Positions 1 through 7,859 of a stretch of DNA of 42,578 nucleotides are shown here, one piece after another. The translations under genes were made by a program, and so were the position numbers. Position 1 is the stretch's first letter. Each line of letters opens with the position of its first letter. The notes under the pieces are model-generated. The model was given only the letters and a program-made list of their open reading frames with translations. It was not told where the DNA came from and did not search any database. The stretch lies in assembly GCA_902787665.1 (NCBI GenBank), contig CADAHF010000006.1, forward strand, positions 1 to 42,578, in the 5' to 3' direction. This DNA is from an uncultured Pseudomonadota bacterium (GTDB lineage: Bacteria; Pseudomonadota; Alphaproteobacteria; Rs-D84).

Positions 1-242
1 TTTCATACGATGGTTCTGATGCCGAAATGTTGCGTTTGGGGCTGATTGATGAATCGGGCTCAATGATTATTGAACGCCGCAATGAATACAAGCAATATAT
101 GCAAATTGTGCAAATGAAAAAGATTCCACACAACACGAATGTTCCCGACCGTGAAAAACTGGAAGAATTTTTCCAATCGCGCGCAAAAAGACGTGCCGAA
201 TTCAAAGCTTTTATTTCAAAACTGTTTTGTCGCAACAAATAA
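1..242 (+). CDS. 3' end of an unidentified protein gene (partial)
   Basis: An open frame enters from the left edge (first complete codon at base 3) and stops at 240-242. About 79 residues are visible, rich in Lys, Arg and Glu, and probably helical near the C-terminus, ending FCRNK. An internal ATG lies at base 27, but the frame is open upstream of it with no ribosome-binding site, so the gene most likely starts outside the window. It converges on priA, with only three bases between the two stop codons. I do not recognise the family and see no catalytic motif or membrane segment. Confidence 0.6.
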   Translation, partial: SYDGSDAEMLRLGLIDESGSMIIERRNEYKQYMQIVQMKKIPHNTNVPDREKLEEFFQSRAKRRAEFKAFISKLFCRNK

Positions 243-245
243 AAA

Positions 246-509
246 TTACATAAAATTAACCGGATTCACATCAATTTTTACCCGAATATTTGCGGGCTGT
301 TTTACACGCGCAATCCAATTTGCCACAATCGGTTGCAATTTTGCACGCACATCACCAGAAATTAAAAAACGCATACGATACCAATTACGAACTTGATATA
401 TTTGTGCTGGCACAGGTCCCATTATTTTTCCACCAACAATATTCGGCGCAATCGCAGCCAAATCAGCACAATATTTTTGCAATATGTTTTCTTTATTACC
501 TTCGACCAC
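246..509 (-). pseudogene. priA: Out-of-frame C-terminal piece of primosomal helicase PriA
   Basis: This 87-residue frame has no start signal of its own but reads as the conserved end of PriA: a GPVPAQIYQVRNWYRMRFLI-type segment followed by a VKIDVNPVNF ending, matching the family's GPAPA...RGRYRWRLL...DIDPxSF C-terminal domain. It lies one frame off the 643-residue upstream PriA frame. Reading back across the junction, FGQLIAVVVEG (about 498-533) continues the family motif that normally follows RRxAxxPP. Three residues plus one base seem to be missing there. Adding 1 or 10 bases restores one frame ending at 246. It is either a sequencing or assembly error, or a real truncating mutation. Confidence 0.75.
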
Positions 510-517
510 AACAGCAA

Positions 518-2449
518 TTAATTGGCCAAATTTGCAACACGACGACCATCCATATCTGTGCGCATAAATTCATCACGGTCACCAGCACAAATCGCCGTTA
601 TTACTGGATGGTCTGGCTGATATGTTTGCAATAACACGCGTCCCGGGAATTCGCCCCGTCCCGCACGACCAGCAACCTGGAATAATTGTTGAAATGTGTG
701 TTCGGCCGCACGAAAATCTGTGCCAAACAATCCCATATCACTGTCCACAACACCAACCAAAGTTAAATTTGGAAAATGATGTCCCTTTGCCAAAATCTGT
801 GTTCCAATAACAATGTCTATCTCACCCGATTCCATTTTCGACACAATGCGTTCCAAGCTTTGTCGCGATGCAATTGTATCACTGGATACCAGCGCAGTTC
901 GCGCACTTGGAAAACGTGCCGCAATTTCATCTTGGATTTTTTCAACACCAGCGCCACGCATAGAAACATCGTTTCCACAATTCGGACATTTATCAGGCAT
1001 TGGTTCTGTTTTGCCGCACATGTGACACAACAATTTTCCAATTCGTTTATGATAATTCATCCCGACACTGCAATCATCACAAGTCGCGGTCCAACCGCAT
1101 TTTCTGCACTGAACAATTGGTGCAAATCCGCGCCGATTTATAAACAGCATAACCTGCTGATGATTATTTATTGTTTCACGAATCGCATCACACAACGGTG
1201 CAGACAAGGTCCCAGCAACATCGGGCGCTTTTTCATCATTTGATGTGCGATATGATTCTGGATGATGTTCACGCAAATCAATCGTTTCGATTTTTGGTAA
1301 TGTTGCACCACCAAACCGCGAATTTAATTTCAAACCAATATATTTTCCATTTGCAACATTTTCCAATGTTTCTTCGGAGGGTGTAGCACTTGCCAATACA
1401 ACCGGAATTTTTTCGATACTTGCCCGCAAAATCGCCATATCGCGCGCGTGGTAATTACCCATATCTTCCTGTTTATATGATGTATCGTGTTCTTCATCAA
1501 CAACAATCAAACCTAAATCTTGCCATGGTAAAAACAATGCACTGCGTGTTCCAACAACAACTTTGATTTCGCCACTTAATACACCACGCCAAATATCCCG
1601 ACGACGCGCAGCGGTTAAATTACTATGCCACACAACAGGTGGCGCACCAAAGCGCGATTCAAACCGCGACATAAATTGTGCGGTCAATGCAATTTCAGGC
1701 ATCATTAACAACACTGATTTTCCGGAATTATATGCACGCAGCGCAGAATCAAAATACACCTGCGTCTTACCAGAACCAGTAATTCCGTCCAACAAAAATA
1801 CCGAAAAACCACCGTTTGTGATTGCATCGTTTATTTTAGATGCCGCCGCAGACTGTTCGTCATTTAATTGAACATTTCCCATATCATGATATTTGTGAAT
1901 AAAACGATTTTCATGTTCGATTGCACGCGTTTCCGCCACGGTTAATGTTTCATTTTTTATCATACCACGAACAACAGATTGCGACACATGCGCAATATTC
2001 ACAATATCGTTTACTGACATTGGCTCGTTTTCATTAGACGAAAAAGCATCGGCAACCGCCTGACGCGATTCTGTCATTCTTAATTTAGCATCAAAATTAA
2101 AAGAATATAATTGTTCGGTGCGCGGTGGTGAAAAAGCATCTGGAATATTCACAATCAATTTTAATACCGCGCCCGGCGTCATTAATGTCCAATCAGACAT
2201 CCGCTTTATCCATTGAAGTGTTTCAACAGGCAGCGATGCATCCAACACACGCACAACACTTTTGATTTTGTTTTCTGGTAAATTTGAATCGCCGATTCCC
2301 CATACCACACCAGTATAAGCACGATTCATAACACGGCATTCAACAAATGTTCCCAAGTCCGCAGGCGCGTTTAACCGATAGTCGTATCCAGTATTCACGA
2401 CATTTGGAATCAAGATTTTTACAATATCGCCACTTTTGAACATATCCAT
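518..2449 (-). CDS. priA: Primosomal replication restart helicase PriA, C-terminally frameshifted
   Basis: PriA is a 3'-5' SF2 DNA helicase that recognises stalled forks and reloads the replisome. Visible features in order: N-terminal DNA-binding region (1-110), Walker A GITGSGKT (222-229), DEEH box (318-321), an eight-cysteine zinc-binding insertion (about residues 440-480, CRKCGWTATCDDC followed by CHMC and CPNC) and the motif VI region QVAGRAGR. The frame stops after RRVANLAN, just where the family has RRxAxxPPFGRL. The rest of the C-terminal domain lies downstream in another frame (246-509). Rejoined, the protein would be about 735 residues, normal for PriA. The ATG at 2449 and a second at 2443 both lack a clear Shine-Dalgarno sequence. 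Loss of the C-terminal domain would be expected to impair function. Confidence 0.93.
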   Translation of the reverse strand: MDMFKSGDIVKILIPNVVNTGYDYRLNAPADLGTFVECRVMNRAYTGVVWGIGDSNLPENKIKSVVRVLDASLPVETLQWIKRMSDWTLMTPGAVLKLIVNIPDAFSPPRTEQLYSFNFDAKLRMTESRQAVADAFSSNENEPMSVNDIVNIAHVSQSVVRGMIKNETLTVAETRAIEHENRFIHKYHDMGNVQLNDEQSAAASKINDAITNGGFSVFLLDGITGSGKTQVYFDSALRAYNSGKSVLLMMPEIALTAQFMSRFESRFGAPPVVWHSNLTAARRRDIWRGVLSGEIKVVVGTRSALFLPWQDLGLIVVDEEHDTSYKQEDMGNYHARDMAILRASIEKIPVVLASATPSEETLENVANGKYIGLKLNSRFGGATLPKIETIDLREHHPESYRTSNDEKAPDVAGTLSAPLCDAIRETINNHQQVMLFINRRGFAPIVQCRKCGWTATCDDCSVGMNYHKRIGKLLCHMCGKTEPMPDKCPNCGNDVSMRGAGVEKIQDEIAARFPSARTALVSSDTIASRQSLERIVSKMESGEIDIVIGTQILAKGHHFPNLTLVGVVDSDMGLFGTDFRAAEHTFQQLFQVAGRAGRGEFPGRVLLQTYQPDHPVITAICAGDRDEFMRTDMDGRRVANLAN

Positions 2450-2510
2450 AAAATACTTGTTTTTTTTGTTTTTTTCAATACCATAATATCAAGAAAATTT
2501 GGACAGCATT

Positions 2511-3236
2511 ATGTGGCAAACTTTTTTTAGATTTTGTAATTTTTTGTGTGGTTTTATACCATCGCGGACAACACGTGAACGGATTCGCCACGACCATCTT
2601 TACGATTGGGCGAAAAAGTATCACGCACTGCGTGCGGCTTGTCCGGAACTGCGTTTTCGTCATGTAAAAATGATAAAGGGCGGATGGAATATCGGCTTTA
2701 TCGTTGATAAAAAGTATGTATTTAAAATCCGTAAAAAGTTTTCAAATGACGATGCACAAATCGCTAAAATTATGCGGGAAAAACGCATAACAGATGCGTT
2801 TGCGAATATTGCACCTGTTGCGATTCCGCACATCAGTATTATAAACACTGGCGAATATACTTTCTATCGTTACAATTTTATTCCGGGTTGCAATATGAAC
2901 ACATATTCACTTACAACCATGCGGAAAAATGTTCAAACGTGGGGAAAACAAATTGCAGAATTTATATATGCCGTACACAATGCGCGTCCAGATGGAATTG
3001 ACGATTTAAAAGATCGCGATGGTGACGGTTGGAATCAAAACGATATTTGTAATAATGTTATTATCAATCCAAAGACAATGAAAATCGTTGGTATAATTGA
3101 TTGGGAATATGCTGGCTGGGGAATGTTAGAAACAGAAATTAAAAATTGCACCCTTTTTTCAAGAAAATTGCGCCAAACAGATATGGATAAAATTATTCGT
3201 AATGAATATGCAAAGCTTGCAGATAAAAAAAACTAA
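2511..3236 (+). CDS. APH/choline-kinase-like phosphotransferase fold protein
   Basis: About 241 residues with the layout of the aminoglycoside phosphotransferase/choline kinase superfamily. There is an N-lobe with GGWNIGFIVDKKYVFKIRKK (a nucleotide-binding strand and likely ATP-positioning lysine), a possible helix glutamate in IMREKR, and a C-lobe ending in GIIDWEYAGWG, the metal-binding DWE segment. The catalytic loop is unusual: family HxDxxxxN reads QNDICNNV, so His is Gln and the Asp-to-Asn spacing is one residue short. ATG 2511 is preferred over TTG 2499; neither has a strong ribosome-binding site. It is transcribed away from priA and its stop overlaps the miaA stop. The substrate cannot be told; a small metabolite or sugar kinase is as likely as resistance, and it may be catalytically weak. 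Confidence 0.65.
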   Translation: MWQTFFRFCNFLCGFIPSRTTRERIRHDHLYDWAKKYHALRAACPELRFRHVKMIKGGWNIGFIVDKKYVFKIRKKFSNDDAQIAKIMREKRITDAFANIAPVAIPHISIINTGEYTFYRYNFIPGCNMNTYSLTTMRKNVQTWGKQIAEFIYAVHNARPDGIDDLKDRDGDGWNQNDICNNVIINPKTMKIVGIIDWEYAGWGMLETEIKNCTLFSRKLRQTDMDKIIRNEYAKLADKKN

Positions 3237-4087
3237 ACTTCCGTAATTATTTCATCGGGTTTGAATTGTGTTCGAAACCAAGTCCGTTGCCGTTTTGCAT
3301 ATTGGTTGGTTTTAGTTATCCAGTTTTGAATTGCATCATCCATTGTTAATTCGCCGCGAATATATTTGCACAACTGTGTTGCACCAATAGCGCGCGATTC
3401 ATCCCAATGTGAATCAATAATCAACTGTGCCTCAGCCAATGCACCCCCAGACATCATTTCTGGTATACGCGCAGCAATTCGTTTTAACAACACATCGGTT
3501 GGCGGGTTAATTAAAATACGATGTGCATCTGGCGCAACCGCACCGACACGTTCCGCATTTTGAAATTCTGTGATATGTGTACCAGTTTGCAGGAAAACTT
3601 CAACCGCGCGCGCAACACGTTGTGGGTCAGTTGCAACAAATTCATCTGGCAACATTTTACGCGCTGCTTCAATATCATCTGCGACTAATTTGCGTGCCTT
3701 TTCCCGCACATCATTATCAATATCAGGCATCGGTGAAATACCATTTATCAGCGCATTTATATAGTAACCCGTTCCACCAACAAAAATTGGAATCTTGCCG
3801 GCCGCCAACGCTTTGTTATATGCATCGCGCGCCAGATTCAGATATTCAACCACACTGATTTGTTTGCTTAAATCAAGTATTGAAAACAACATATACGGCA
3901 CACCATCAATTTCATCTGTGATTTCACGTTCTGCAAATGGTGATGCCGATATATTTTCAATTCCGCGATAAATTTGCACACTGTCTGCATTAATAATCGC
4001 GCCACCAATTTCGCGTGCAAGATTATGGGCAAAAGACGATTTGCCCGATGCAGTTGGTCCGGTAATAATGTATGCATCATATATCAT
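3233..4087 (-). CDS. miaA: tRNA dimethylallyltransferase MiaA
   Basis: MiaA transfers a dimethylallyl group from DMAPP to N6 of A37 in tRNAs that read UNN codons, the first step to ms2i6A. The 284 residues start with the P-loop GPTASGKS (10-17), followed by the INADSVQIYRG segment (catalytic Asp and tRNA contacts), the VGGTGYYINALI motif, and late in the protein the AIGATQLCKYIRGE and NQYAKRQRTWFR signatures. Length is slightly short for the family (usually about 300). Start ATG at 4087. The 3' end overlaps the convergent kinase-like gene by four bases. Confidence 0.95.
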   Translation of the reverse strand: MIYDAYIITGPTASGKSSFAHNLAREIGGAIINADSVQIYRGIENISASPFAEREITDEIDGVPYMLFSILDLSKQISVVEYLNLARDAYNKALAAGKIPIFVGGTGYYINALINGISPMPDIDNDVREKARKLVADDIEAARKMLPDEFVATDPQRVARAVEVFLQTGTHITEFQNAERVGAVAPDAHRILINPPTDVLLKRIAARIPEMMSGGALAEAQLIIDSHWDESRAIGATQLCKYIRGELTMDDAIQNWITKTNQYAKRQRTWFRTQFKPDEIITEV

Positions 4088-4125
4088 ATTGACAATACTA
4101 TAAAATGGCGATGGACAAAATTCAA

Positions 4126-4155
4126 TTGTAATATGCTAAAAAATAGTGCTATGAT
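4126..4155 (+). promoter_or_regulatory. Probable sigma-70 promoter of gap
   Basis: TTGTAA at 4126-4131 and TATGAT at 4150-4155 are separated by 18 bases, about 35 bases before the gap start. This is a sequence match only. Confidence 0.5.
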
Positions 4156-4190
4156 AAACGCATACATAACAGAAAACGAAAGGAAGAAAT

Positions 4191-5192
4191 ATGTCAAAAT
4201 TAAGAGTTGCAATTAACGGATTTGGTCGCATTGGCCGCTTGGTTCTGCGCGCGGCATTGGTATCAAATCGTGACGATATTGAATTTGTTGCGGTAAATGA
4301 TTTGGCACCGGCCGAAGAAAACGCATACCTGTTGGAATATGATTCTGTGCACGGGAAATTGCCAATGGATGTAAAAATGGATGGTGAATATATCATTGTC
4401 GGCAATCAAAAGATTAAATGTATTTCCGAACGCGACCCATCTAAATTGCCATGGGGCGAATTAAACATCGATGTCGTTATGGAATGCACGGGTTTATTTA
4501 CCGCTGCGGACAAGGCACGCGTTCACCTGGATTGCGGGGCAAAGCGCGTTTTGGTTTCTGCGCCGTCGACGGGGGCGGACAAAACAATCGTATTTGGCGT
4601 TAACGAAAAGACATTGACCGATAAAGATTTGATTGTTTCCAATGCATCATGCACAACAAATTGCTTGGCCCCAGTGGCAAAAGTTTTGGATGAAAAATTC
4701 GGCATTGTGTCGGCATGGATGACAACTGTTCACGCATACACCGGCGACCAACAATTATTGGATAAAAATCACAAGGATTTCCGTCGTGCACGTGCCGCCG
4801 CCATGTCTATGATTCCGACATCAACCGGCGCAGCCAAGGCGATTGGCCTGGTTCTGCCAAACCTGGCGGGAAAAATGGACGGTATGGCAATTCGCGTTCC
4901 AACCCCGGATGTTTCGGTTGTTGAATTAGTTGCAAACCTGGAAAAATCGGCAACAGTTGATGAAGTAAATGCTGCGATGAAGGCGGCTGAATCAAAAACA
5001 TTTGGCTATAACGATAAACCGCTGGTTTCCGTTGACTTTACCGATGACGCACACAGTTCGATATTTGATGCCAGCCATACAAAAGTTTTGGACGACAAAT
5101 TGGTTCATGTGACGGCATGGTATGACAACGAATGGGGTTTTTCAAACCGCATGTGCGATACCGCCGTTGCGATTGGAAAATTAATTAAATAA
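4191..5192 (+). CDS. gap: Glyceraldehyde-3-phosphate dehydrogenase, type I
   Basis: NAD(P)-dependent oxidation and phosphorylation of glyceraldehyde 3-phosphate to 1,3-bisphosphoglycerate, the central glycolytic step. The 333 residues show the Rossmann entry INGFGRIGRLVLR (8-20), VNDL after the second strand, the catalytic SNASCTTNC motif with Cys154, the active-site His181 in TTVHAYTGDQ, and the C-terminal WYDNEWGFSNR signature. Length is typical. Ribosome-binding site AAAGGAAG sits just before ATG 4191. It is monocistronic, with an upstream promoter and a terminator right after the stop. Codon usage is more GC-rich than the neighbours, as expected for a highly expressed gene. Confidence 0.98.
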   Translation: MSKLRVAINGFGRIGRLVLRAALVSNRDDIEFVAVNDLAPAEENAYLLEYDSVHGKLPMDVKMDGEYIIVGNQKIKCISERDPSKLPWGELNIDVVMECTGLFTAADKARVHLDCGAKRVLVSAPSTGADKTIVFGVNEKTLTDKDLIVSNASCTTNCLAPVAKVLDEKFGIVSAWMTTVHAYTGDQQLLDKNHKDFRRARAAAMSMIPTSTGAAKAIGLVLPNLAGKMDGMAIRVPTPDVSVVELVANLEKSATVDEVNAAMKAAESKTFGYNDKPLVSVDFTDDAHSSIFDASHTKVLDDKLVHVTAWYDNEWGFSNRMCDTAVAIGKLIK

Positions 5193-5199
5193 AAAAAGA

Positions 5200-5222
5200 A
5201 CCCGCAAATGCGGGTCTTTTTT
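5200..5222. terminator. Bidirectional intrinsic terminator of gap and the facing hypothetical gene
   Basis: A perfect stem ACCCGCA/TGCGGGT with a two-base loop is flanked by A-runs upstream and T-runs downstream. It can end transcription from both sides. Confidence 0.9.
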
Positions 5223-5715
5223 ATCGGGTATGAATCTTCATCTGTTCAACAATTGCGCGATTCTTTTCGGGTGTAATGTCGAACAACCAATCATGTTCCT
5301 TGGAATCAACTGTCCACACAATAACATTTCCAGGTTTATCAATACGTGGACCAATAACAACGCGTTGATTATCAGACAAATGTACAATGGAAATTGTCCG
5401 CATTTTTGGATTATCAATTGTTTCTGCTGGTGCTTGTTTTAAAGCGTTTAAAAAGCCAGATATAATGTTTCTTGGTAACATTATAGCCCGATTAAATCCA
5501 CATACCGAAGTTTTACTTTCTTCACATGCAACTGGTATCATATCACACCCATAAAACAATTCGTAACCACCGTTTAATACACGTTTTGGGTCAATAACAG
5601 TATACTGTTCTACAAAGTCATATTTCGGACGTGGCAAAACAACATTTGTATTTTTGTTGTCATTTTGTACCACAGACGATTTTCTGTTGAATAATTTTTC
5701 AAATACTTTGGCCAT
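5221..5715 (-). CDS. Hypothetical protein, 164 residues
   Basis: I do not recognise the family. It is a soluble-looking protein with a basic, polar N-terminus (AKVFEKLFNRK) and a beta-rich middle. It contains four cysteines, two of them in the CDMIPVACEESKTSVCG stretch. There is no signal peptide or membrane segment. The start ATG at 5715 has a strong ribosome-binding site (AAGGAGA) eight bases upstream. A clear TTGACA/TATATA promoter precedes it, so it is very probably expressed. The gene stands alone, converging on gap and divergent from the tRNA-Asp/Glu pair. Its promoter layout is the same as that of the unknown gene at 21,309-22,127. Confidence 0.75.
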   Translation of the reverse strand: MAKVFEKLFNRKSSVVQNDNKNTNVVLPRPKYDFVEQYTVIDPKRVLNGGYELFYGCDMIPVACEESKTSVCGFNRAIMLPRNIISGFLNALKQAPAETIDNPKMRTISIVHLSDNQRVVIGPRIDKPGNVIVWTVDSKEHDWLFDITPEKNRAIVEQMKIHTR

Positions 5716-5745
5716 AAAAGTCTCCTTGTATCATTCTATGCCCTA

Positions 5746-5773
5746 TATATAAGACAAAATATATAATTGTCAA
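5746..5773 (-). promoter_or_regulatory. Consensus sigma-70 promoter of the 164-residue gene
   Basis: On the minus strand TTGACA (5768-5773) is followed by TATATA (5746-5751, spacing 16; the TATATA at 5744-5749 gives 18). The same arrangement precedes the gene at 22,127. Confidence 0.7.
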
Positions 5774-5843
5774 GCGCCTCTGTCAAAAATAAAAAAAATA
5801 CTTGCAATTGCCCGAATGTCAGTATAAGATATGTGGGCTTTGC

Positions 5844-5921
5844 GGGGTGTTAGCTCAGCTGGTTTAGAGCGTCTGCCTGTCACGCAGAAGGTCGAGGGTT
5901 CGAGCCCCTTACATCCCGCCA
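5844..5921 (+). tRNA. tRNA-Asp (GTC)
   Basis: Acceptor GGGGTGT pairs with ACATCCC; the D-arm is GCTC/GAGC; the anticodon stem TCTGC/GCAGA encloses loop CTGTCAC with anticodon GTC; the T-arm contains GGTTCGAGCC; discriminator G and an encoded CCA complete it. A TTGCAA (5802-5807)/TATAAG (5823-5828) pair lies upstream. It is probably co-transcribed with tRNA-Glu 44 bases downstream. Confidence 0.96.
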
Positions 5922-5965
5922 GTTTATTTCGCCGCCATCTTCCCACGGCGGTTTTATAAAGTTTC

Positions 5966-6040
5966 GGCCCCATCGTCTAATGGTTAGGACACCGCCCTTT
6001 CAAGGCGAGAATCCCGGTTCAAATCCGAGTGGGGCTGCCA
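5966..6040 (+). tRNA. tRNA-Glu (TTC)
   Basis: Acceptor GGCCCCA pairs with TGGGGCT; the anticodon loop CTTTCAA carries TTC; the T-loop is GGTTCAAATCC; discriminator G and an encoded CCA are present. The outermost anticodon-stem pair is a C-A mismatch. The 3' end (TGGGGCTGCCAAAAATCAAAA) resembles the ends of the two direct repeats at 7,699 and 10,832, which makes this tRNA a candidate integration site. Confidence 0.96.
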
Positions 6041-6048
6041 AAAATCAA

Positions 6049-6072
6049 AACACCCGTTTGGGTGTTTTTTTC
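6049..6072 (+). terminator. Intrinsic terminator after tRNA-Glu
   Basis: Stem AACACCC/GGGTGTT with loop GTTT, followed by a T-run. It ends the tRNA-Asp/tRNA-Glu transcript. Confidence 0.88.
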
Positions 6073-6095
6073 TTTGTTTTTCAATACTTTCAGCG

Positions 6096-6145
6096 GTTCG
6101 TAAATCTGGTATCAAAAACCACTACCGTTTTACACATTTACGAAC
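6096..6145. repeat. 10/30/10 inverted repeat, copy 1
   Basis: GTTCGTAAAT (6096-6105) and its perfect complement ATTTACGAAC (6136-6145) enclose exactly 30 bases. The structure lies just beyond the 3' end of the ABC-F gene. On the plus strand it is followed by a T-run and could terminate transcription; on the minus strand it is not. A second copy with identical geometry but a different loop lies beyond the helicase gene at 7860-7909. Confidence 0.8.
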
Positions 6146-6150
6146 TTTTT

Positions 6151-7533
6151 TTATATGTTAACAACTTGGTCTATATTGATATTTTTTACAAACATTTCAT
6201 CATGCGACACTAGCAATATCGCACCACGATATTGGTTTAATGCATCTTCTAGTATTGATATACTTTTGATTTCCAGATTGTTTGTCGGTTCATCCAATAT
6301 CAACAAGTCTGGTTGTTCAGAACTGCCCAGGACGGCTGCTAAGGTTGCTTTTAACAATTCTCCGCCAGATAATACCCCAACCCTTTTTAACGACGTATCG
6401 CCACGAAAACCAAAATTAGCAGCAATCGCATGTGCATCATGTTTCAAGCAACCTGATATTTCAATTATATTTTCAACTATGCTTTTGCTTTTGTCTAACA
6501 CAGATAAATCTTGGTTCAAATAAGTGATTTTACCGAATGTTTTAACTGTTCCAGACCCAGGTTTTAATTCGCCACATATAATTTTTAACAATGTCGATTT
6601 GCCAGAACCGTTTTTTCCAACAATACGAATACGCTGACCACCATACATAGTAAAATCAAAGTTATCAAAAATCTGTTTAGAACCATAAGCAAAACACAAA
6701 CCTGCTATTTGCACCAATTCCTTGCTATAAAATGGTTTGTTTGGCATAGGAATTTTTATTGTTTCGTTTCGCATTTGTTCAGACAAAGATTGTTGCAAAT
6801 CCATTTGTTGAGTTAGTTTCTTTTGGATAACTGCTCGTTTCTTTGCTTCTGTTTCAATGCTTTTACCTTTCAGGGCATTTGCTTCCAATCTGCTTCGTCT
6901 GGATGTCCCAATTTCTTTTTGTTGTTTTGCCTCATGGTGTTGGCGAGTGTTTTGAGCGATATTCATTGTATTATTCAATCTGGCAATAGATTTTTGTGTG
7001 TCTGTATATTTGGAATAAATGCTATCTGATTCAATTTGTTTTTGTTCCAGATAAAAATCATAATTGCCACCATATACTTTCAATTTACCATTTTGTAATT
7101 CAATAATTTTATCTACTTGTTGTAAAAGTTCCCTGTCGTGTGAAACTATAACAACACCATTTGGATAACTATTCAACTGATTAAAGAATATTTGTTTGGC
7201 ATCTGTATCAAGATTATTTGTCGGTTCGTCCAGCAACAGAATATCAGCACCTGATTCAAAAGCTCTCATTAAAGCAAACATCTGCTGTTCACCACCACTT
7301 TTGGAATCTGAAACATTAATTTGGTTTAACATATATACACTTGCGTTCTTACTAACATTGCCAGAATCAGGCAACAAATCCCCCACCAACAACTTTAATA
7401 ATGTTGTTTTACCAGAACCGTTGTCACCAATAATTGCAATGTGTTCATCATCATTAAAAACGATAGAAACACCATTCAACAAATCGTTGTCGTTATAACC
7501 AAAAGATACATTTGATAAAGAAATTAAAGCCAT
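6151..7533 (-). CDS. ABC-F family ATPase (possible ribosome-protection/antibiotic-resistance type)
   Basis: Soluble protein with two ATP-binding cassettes and no membrane segment, the hallmark of ABC-F translation factors that act at the ribosomal E site. Domain 1: Walker A GDNGSGKT (36-43), signature SGGEQ (79-83), Walker B ILLLDEP. A Lys/Gln-rich helical linker spans about 155-265. Domain 2: Walker A GKNGSGKS (306-313), signature SGGEL (389-393), Walker B LILDEP followed by TNNLE. At 460 residues it is short, like resistance-type members rather than housekeeping Uup/EttA. The start is set at ATG 7533 because AGAGG lies eight bases upstream; a longer reading from 7569 lacks this. It sits alone between repeats behind tRNA-Glu and has a tiny upstream frame plus hairpin in its leader. 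Any drug specificity cannot be read from the sequence. Confidence 0.88.
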   Translation of the reverse strand: MALISLSNVSFGYNDNDLLNGVSIVFNDDEHIAIIGDNGSGKTTLLKLLVGDLLPDSGNVSKNASVYMLNQINVSDSKSGGEQQMFALMRAFESGADILLLDEPTNNLDTDAKQIFFNQLNSYPNGVVIVSHDRELLQQVDKIIELQNGKLKVYGGNYDFYLEQKQIESDSIYSKYTDTQKSIARLNNTMNIAQNTRQHHEAKQQKEIGTSRRSRLEANALKGKSIETEAKKRAVIQKKLTQQMDLQQSLSEQMRNETIKIPMPNKPFYSKELVQIAGLCFAYGSKQIFDNFDFTMYGGQRIRIVGKNGSGKSTLLKIICGELKPGSGTVKTFGKITYLNQDLSVLDKSKSIVENIIEISGCLKHDAHAIAANFGFRGDTSLKRVGVLSGGELLKATLAAVLGSSEQPDLLILDEPTNNLEIKSISILEDALNQYRGAILLVSHDEMFVKNINIDQVVNI

Positions 7534-7563
7534 AATAAAACCTCTGCTATTGCAATTAAACAG

Positions 7564-7581
7564 ACACATATTTCTATGTGT
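7564..7581 (-). promoter_or_regulatory. Leader hairpin upstream of the ABC-F gene
   Basis: A perfect 7-bp stem (ACACATA/TATGTGT) with a four-base loop lies between the three-codon frame at 7603-7614 and the ABC-F ribosome-binding site. It could act in attenuation; no mutually exclusive partner stem was worked out. Confidence 0.45.
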
Positions 7582-7602
7582 GATTTATAAAAAATTACAA
7601 TA

Positions 7603-7614
7603 TTACATACGCAT
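7603..7614 (-). CDS. Possible three-codon leader peptide (Met-Arg-Met)
   Basis: ATG CGT ATG TAA on the minus strand has AAAGGA eight bases before the ATG, a better ribosome-binding site than chance would often give. It lies 70 bases ahead of the ABC-F start, with a hairpin between. Ribosome-stalling leader peptides as short as this, often beginning Met-Arg, are known upstream of macrolide-resistance genes. Applying that here is inference. Confidence 0.35.
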   Translation of the reverse strand: MRM

Positions 7615-7648
7615 TGGTTTTATCCTTTTGTTCAGATTATACACTTAG

Positions 7649-7676
7649 ATTGTATTACAAATATTCGTAAAAGCAA
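7649..7676 (-). promoter_or_regulatory. Probable promoter of the ABC-F transcript
   Basis: On the minus strand TTGCTT (7671-7676) and TACAAT (7649-7654) are 16 bases apart, giving a start near 7642, upstream of the mini-frame's ribosome-binding site. A TATAAT at 7636-7641 is an alternative -10, but it would place the start almost on that ribosome-binding site. Confidence 0.45.
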
Positions 7677-7698
7677 GATATTTCAAAATGCTTTATTC

Positions 7699-7780
7699 AA
7701 AAACACTTTAACTTCTTTCCCAAACTGCAACAATTCATGAATCAAATCAGTTCGTTAATTGCACAGATGGCCCTGCCAAA
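7699..7780. repeat. 82-bp direct repeat, copy A (tRNA-3'-end-like terminus)
   Basis: Aligns without gaps to 10832-10913 with about 14 mismatches in 82 positions; the last 23 bases (7758-7780) are identical. It ends TGGCCCTGCCAAA, followed by GTTCAAAATCCCG, close to the tRNA-Glu end and downstream bases (TGGGGCTGCCAAA, then AATCAAAACACCCG). It also contains GTTCGTTAAT, similar to the arms of the 10/30/10 inverted repeats. It lies upstream of the ABC-F gene. Confidence 0.8.
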
Positions 7781-7789
7781 GTTCAAAAT

Positions 7790-7844
7790 CCCGATTTTTT
7801 ACGAACAAACTAAGCGATTTTTTCAAAGAAAACCGGGCTTTTTT
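7790..7844 (+). terminator. Weak terminator-like hairpin after repeat A
   Basis: CCCG-A-TTTT pairs with AAAA-C-CGGG across a long loop and is followed by six Ts. It occupies the same position relative to repeat A as the clear terminators behind tRNA-Glu and behind repeat B. The rest of 7534-7930, outside the leader, repeats and hairpins listed, shows nothing recognisable. Confidence 0.35.
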
Positions 7845-7859
7845 ATTGTCTACATAGCA

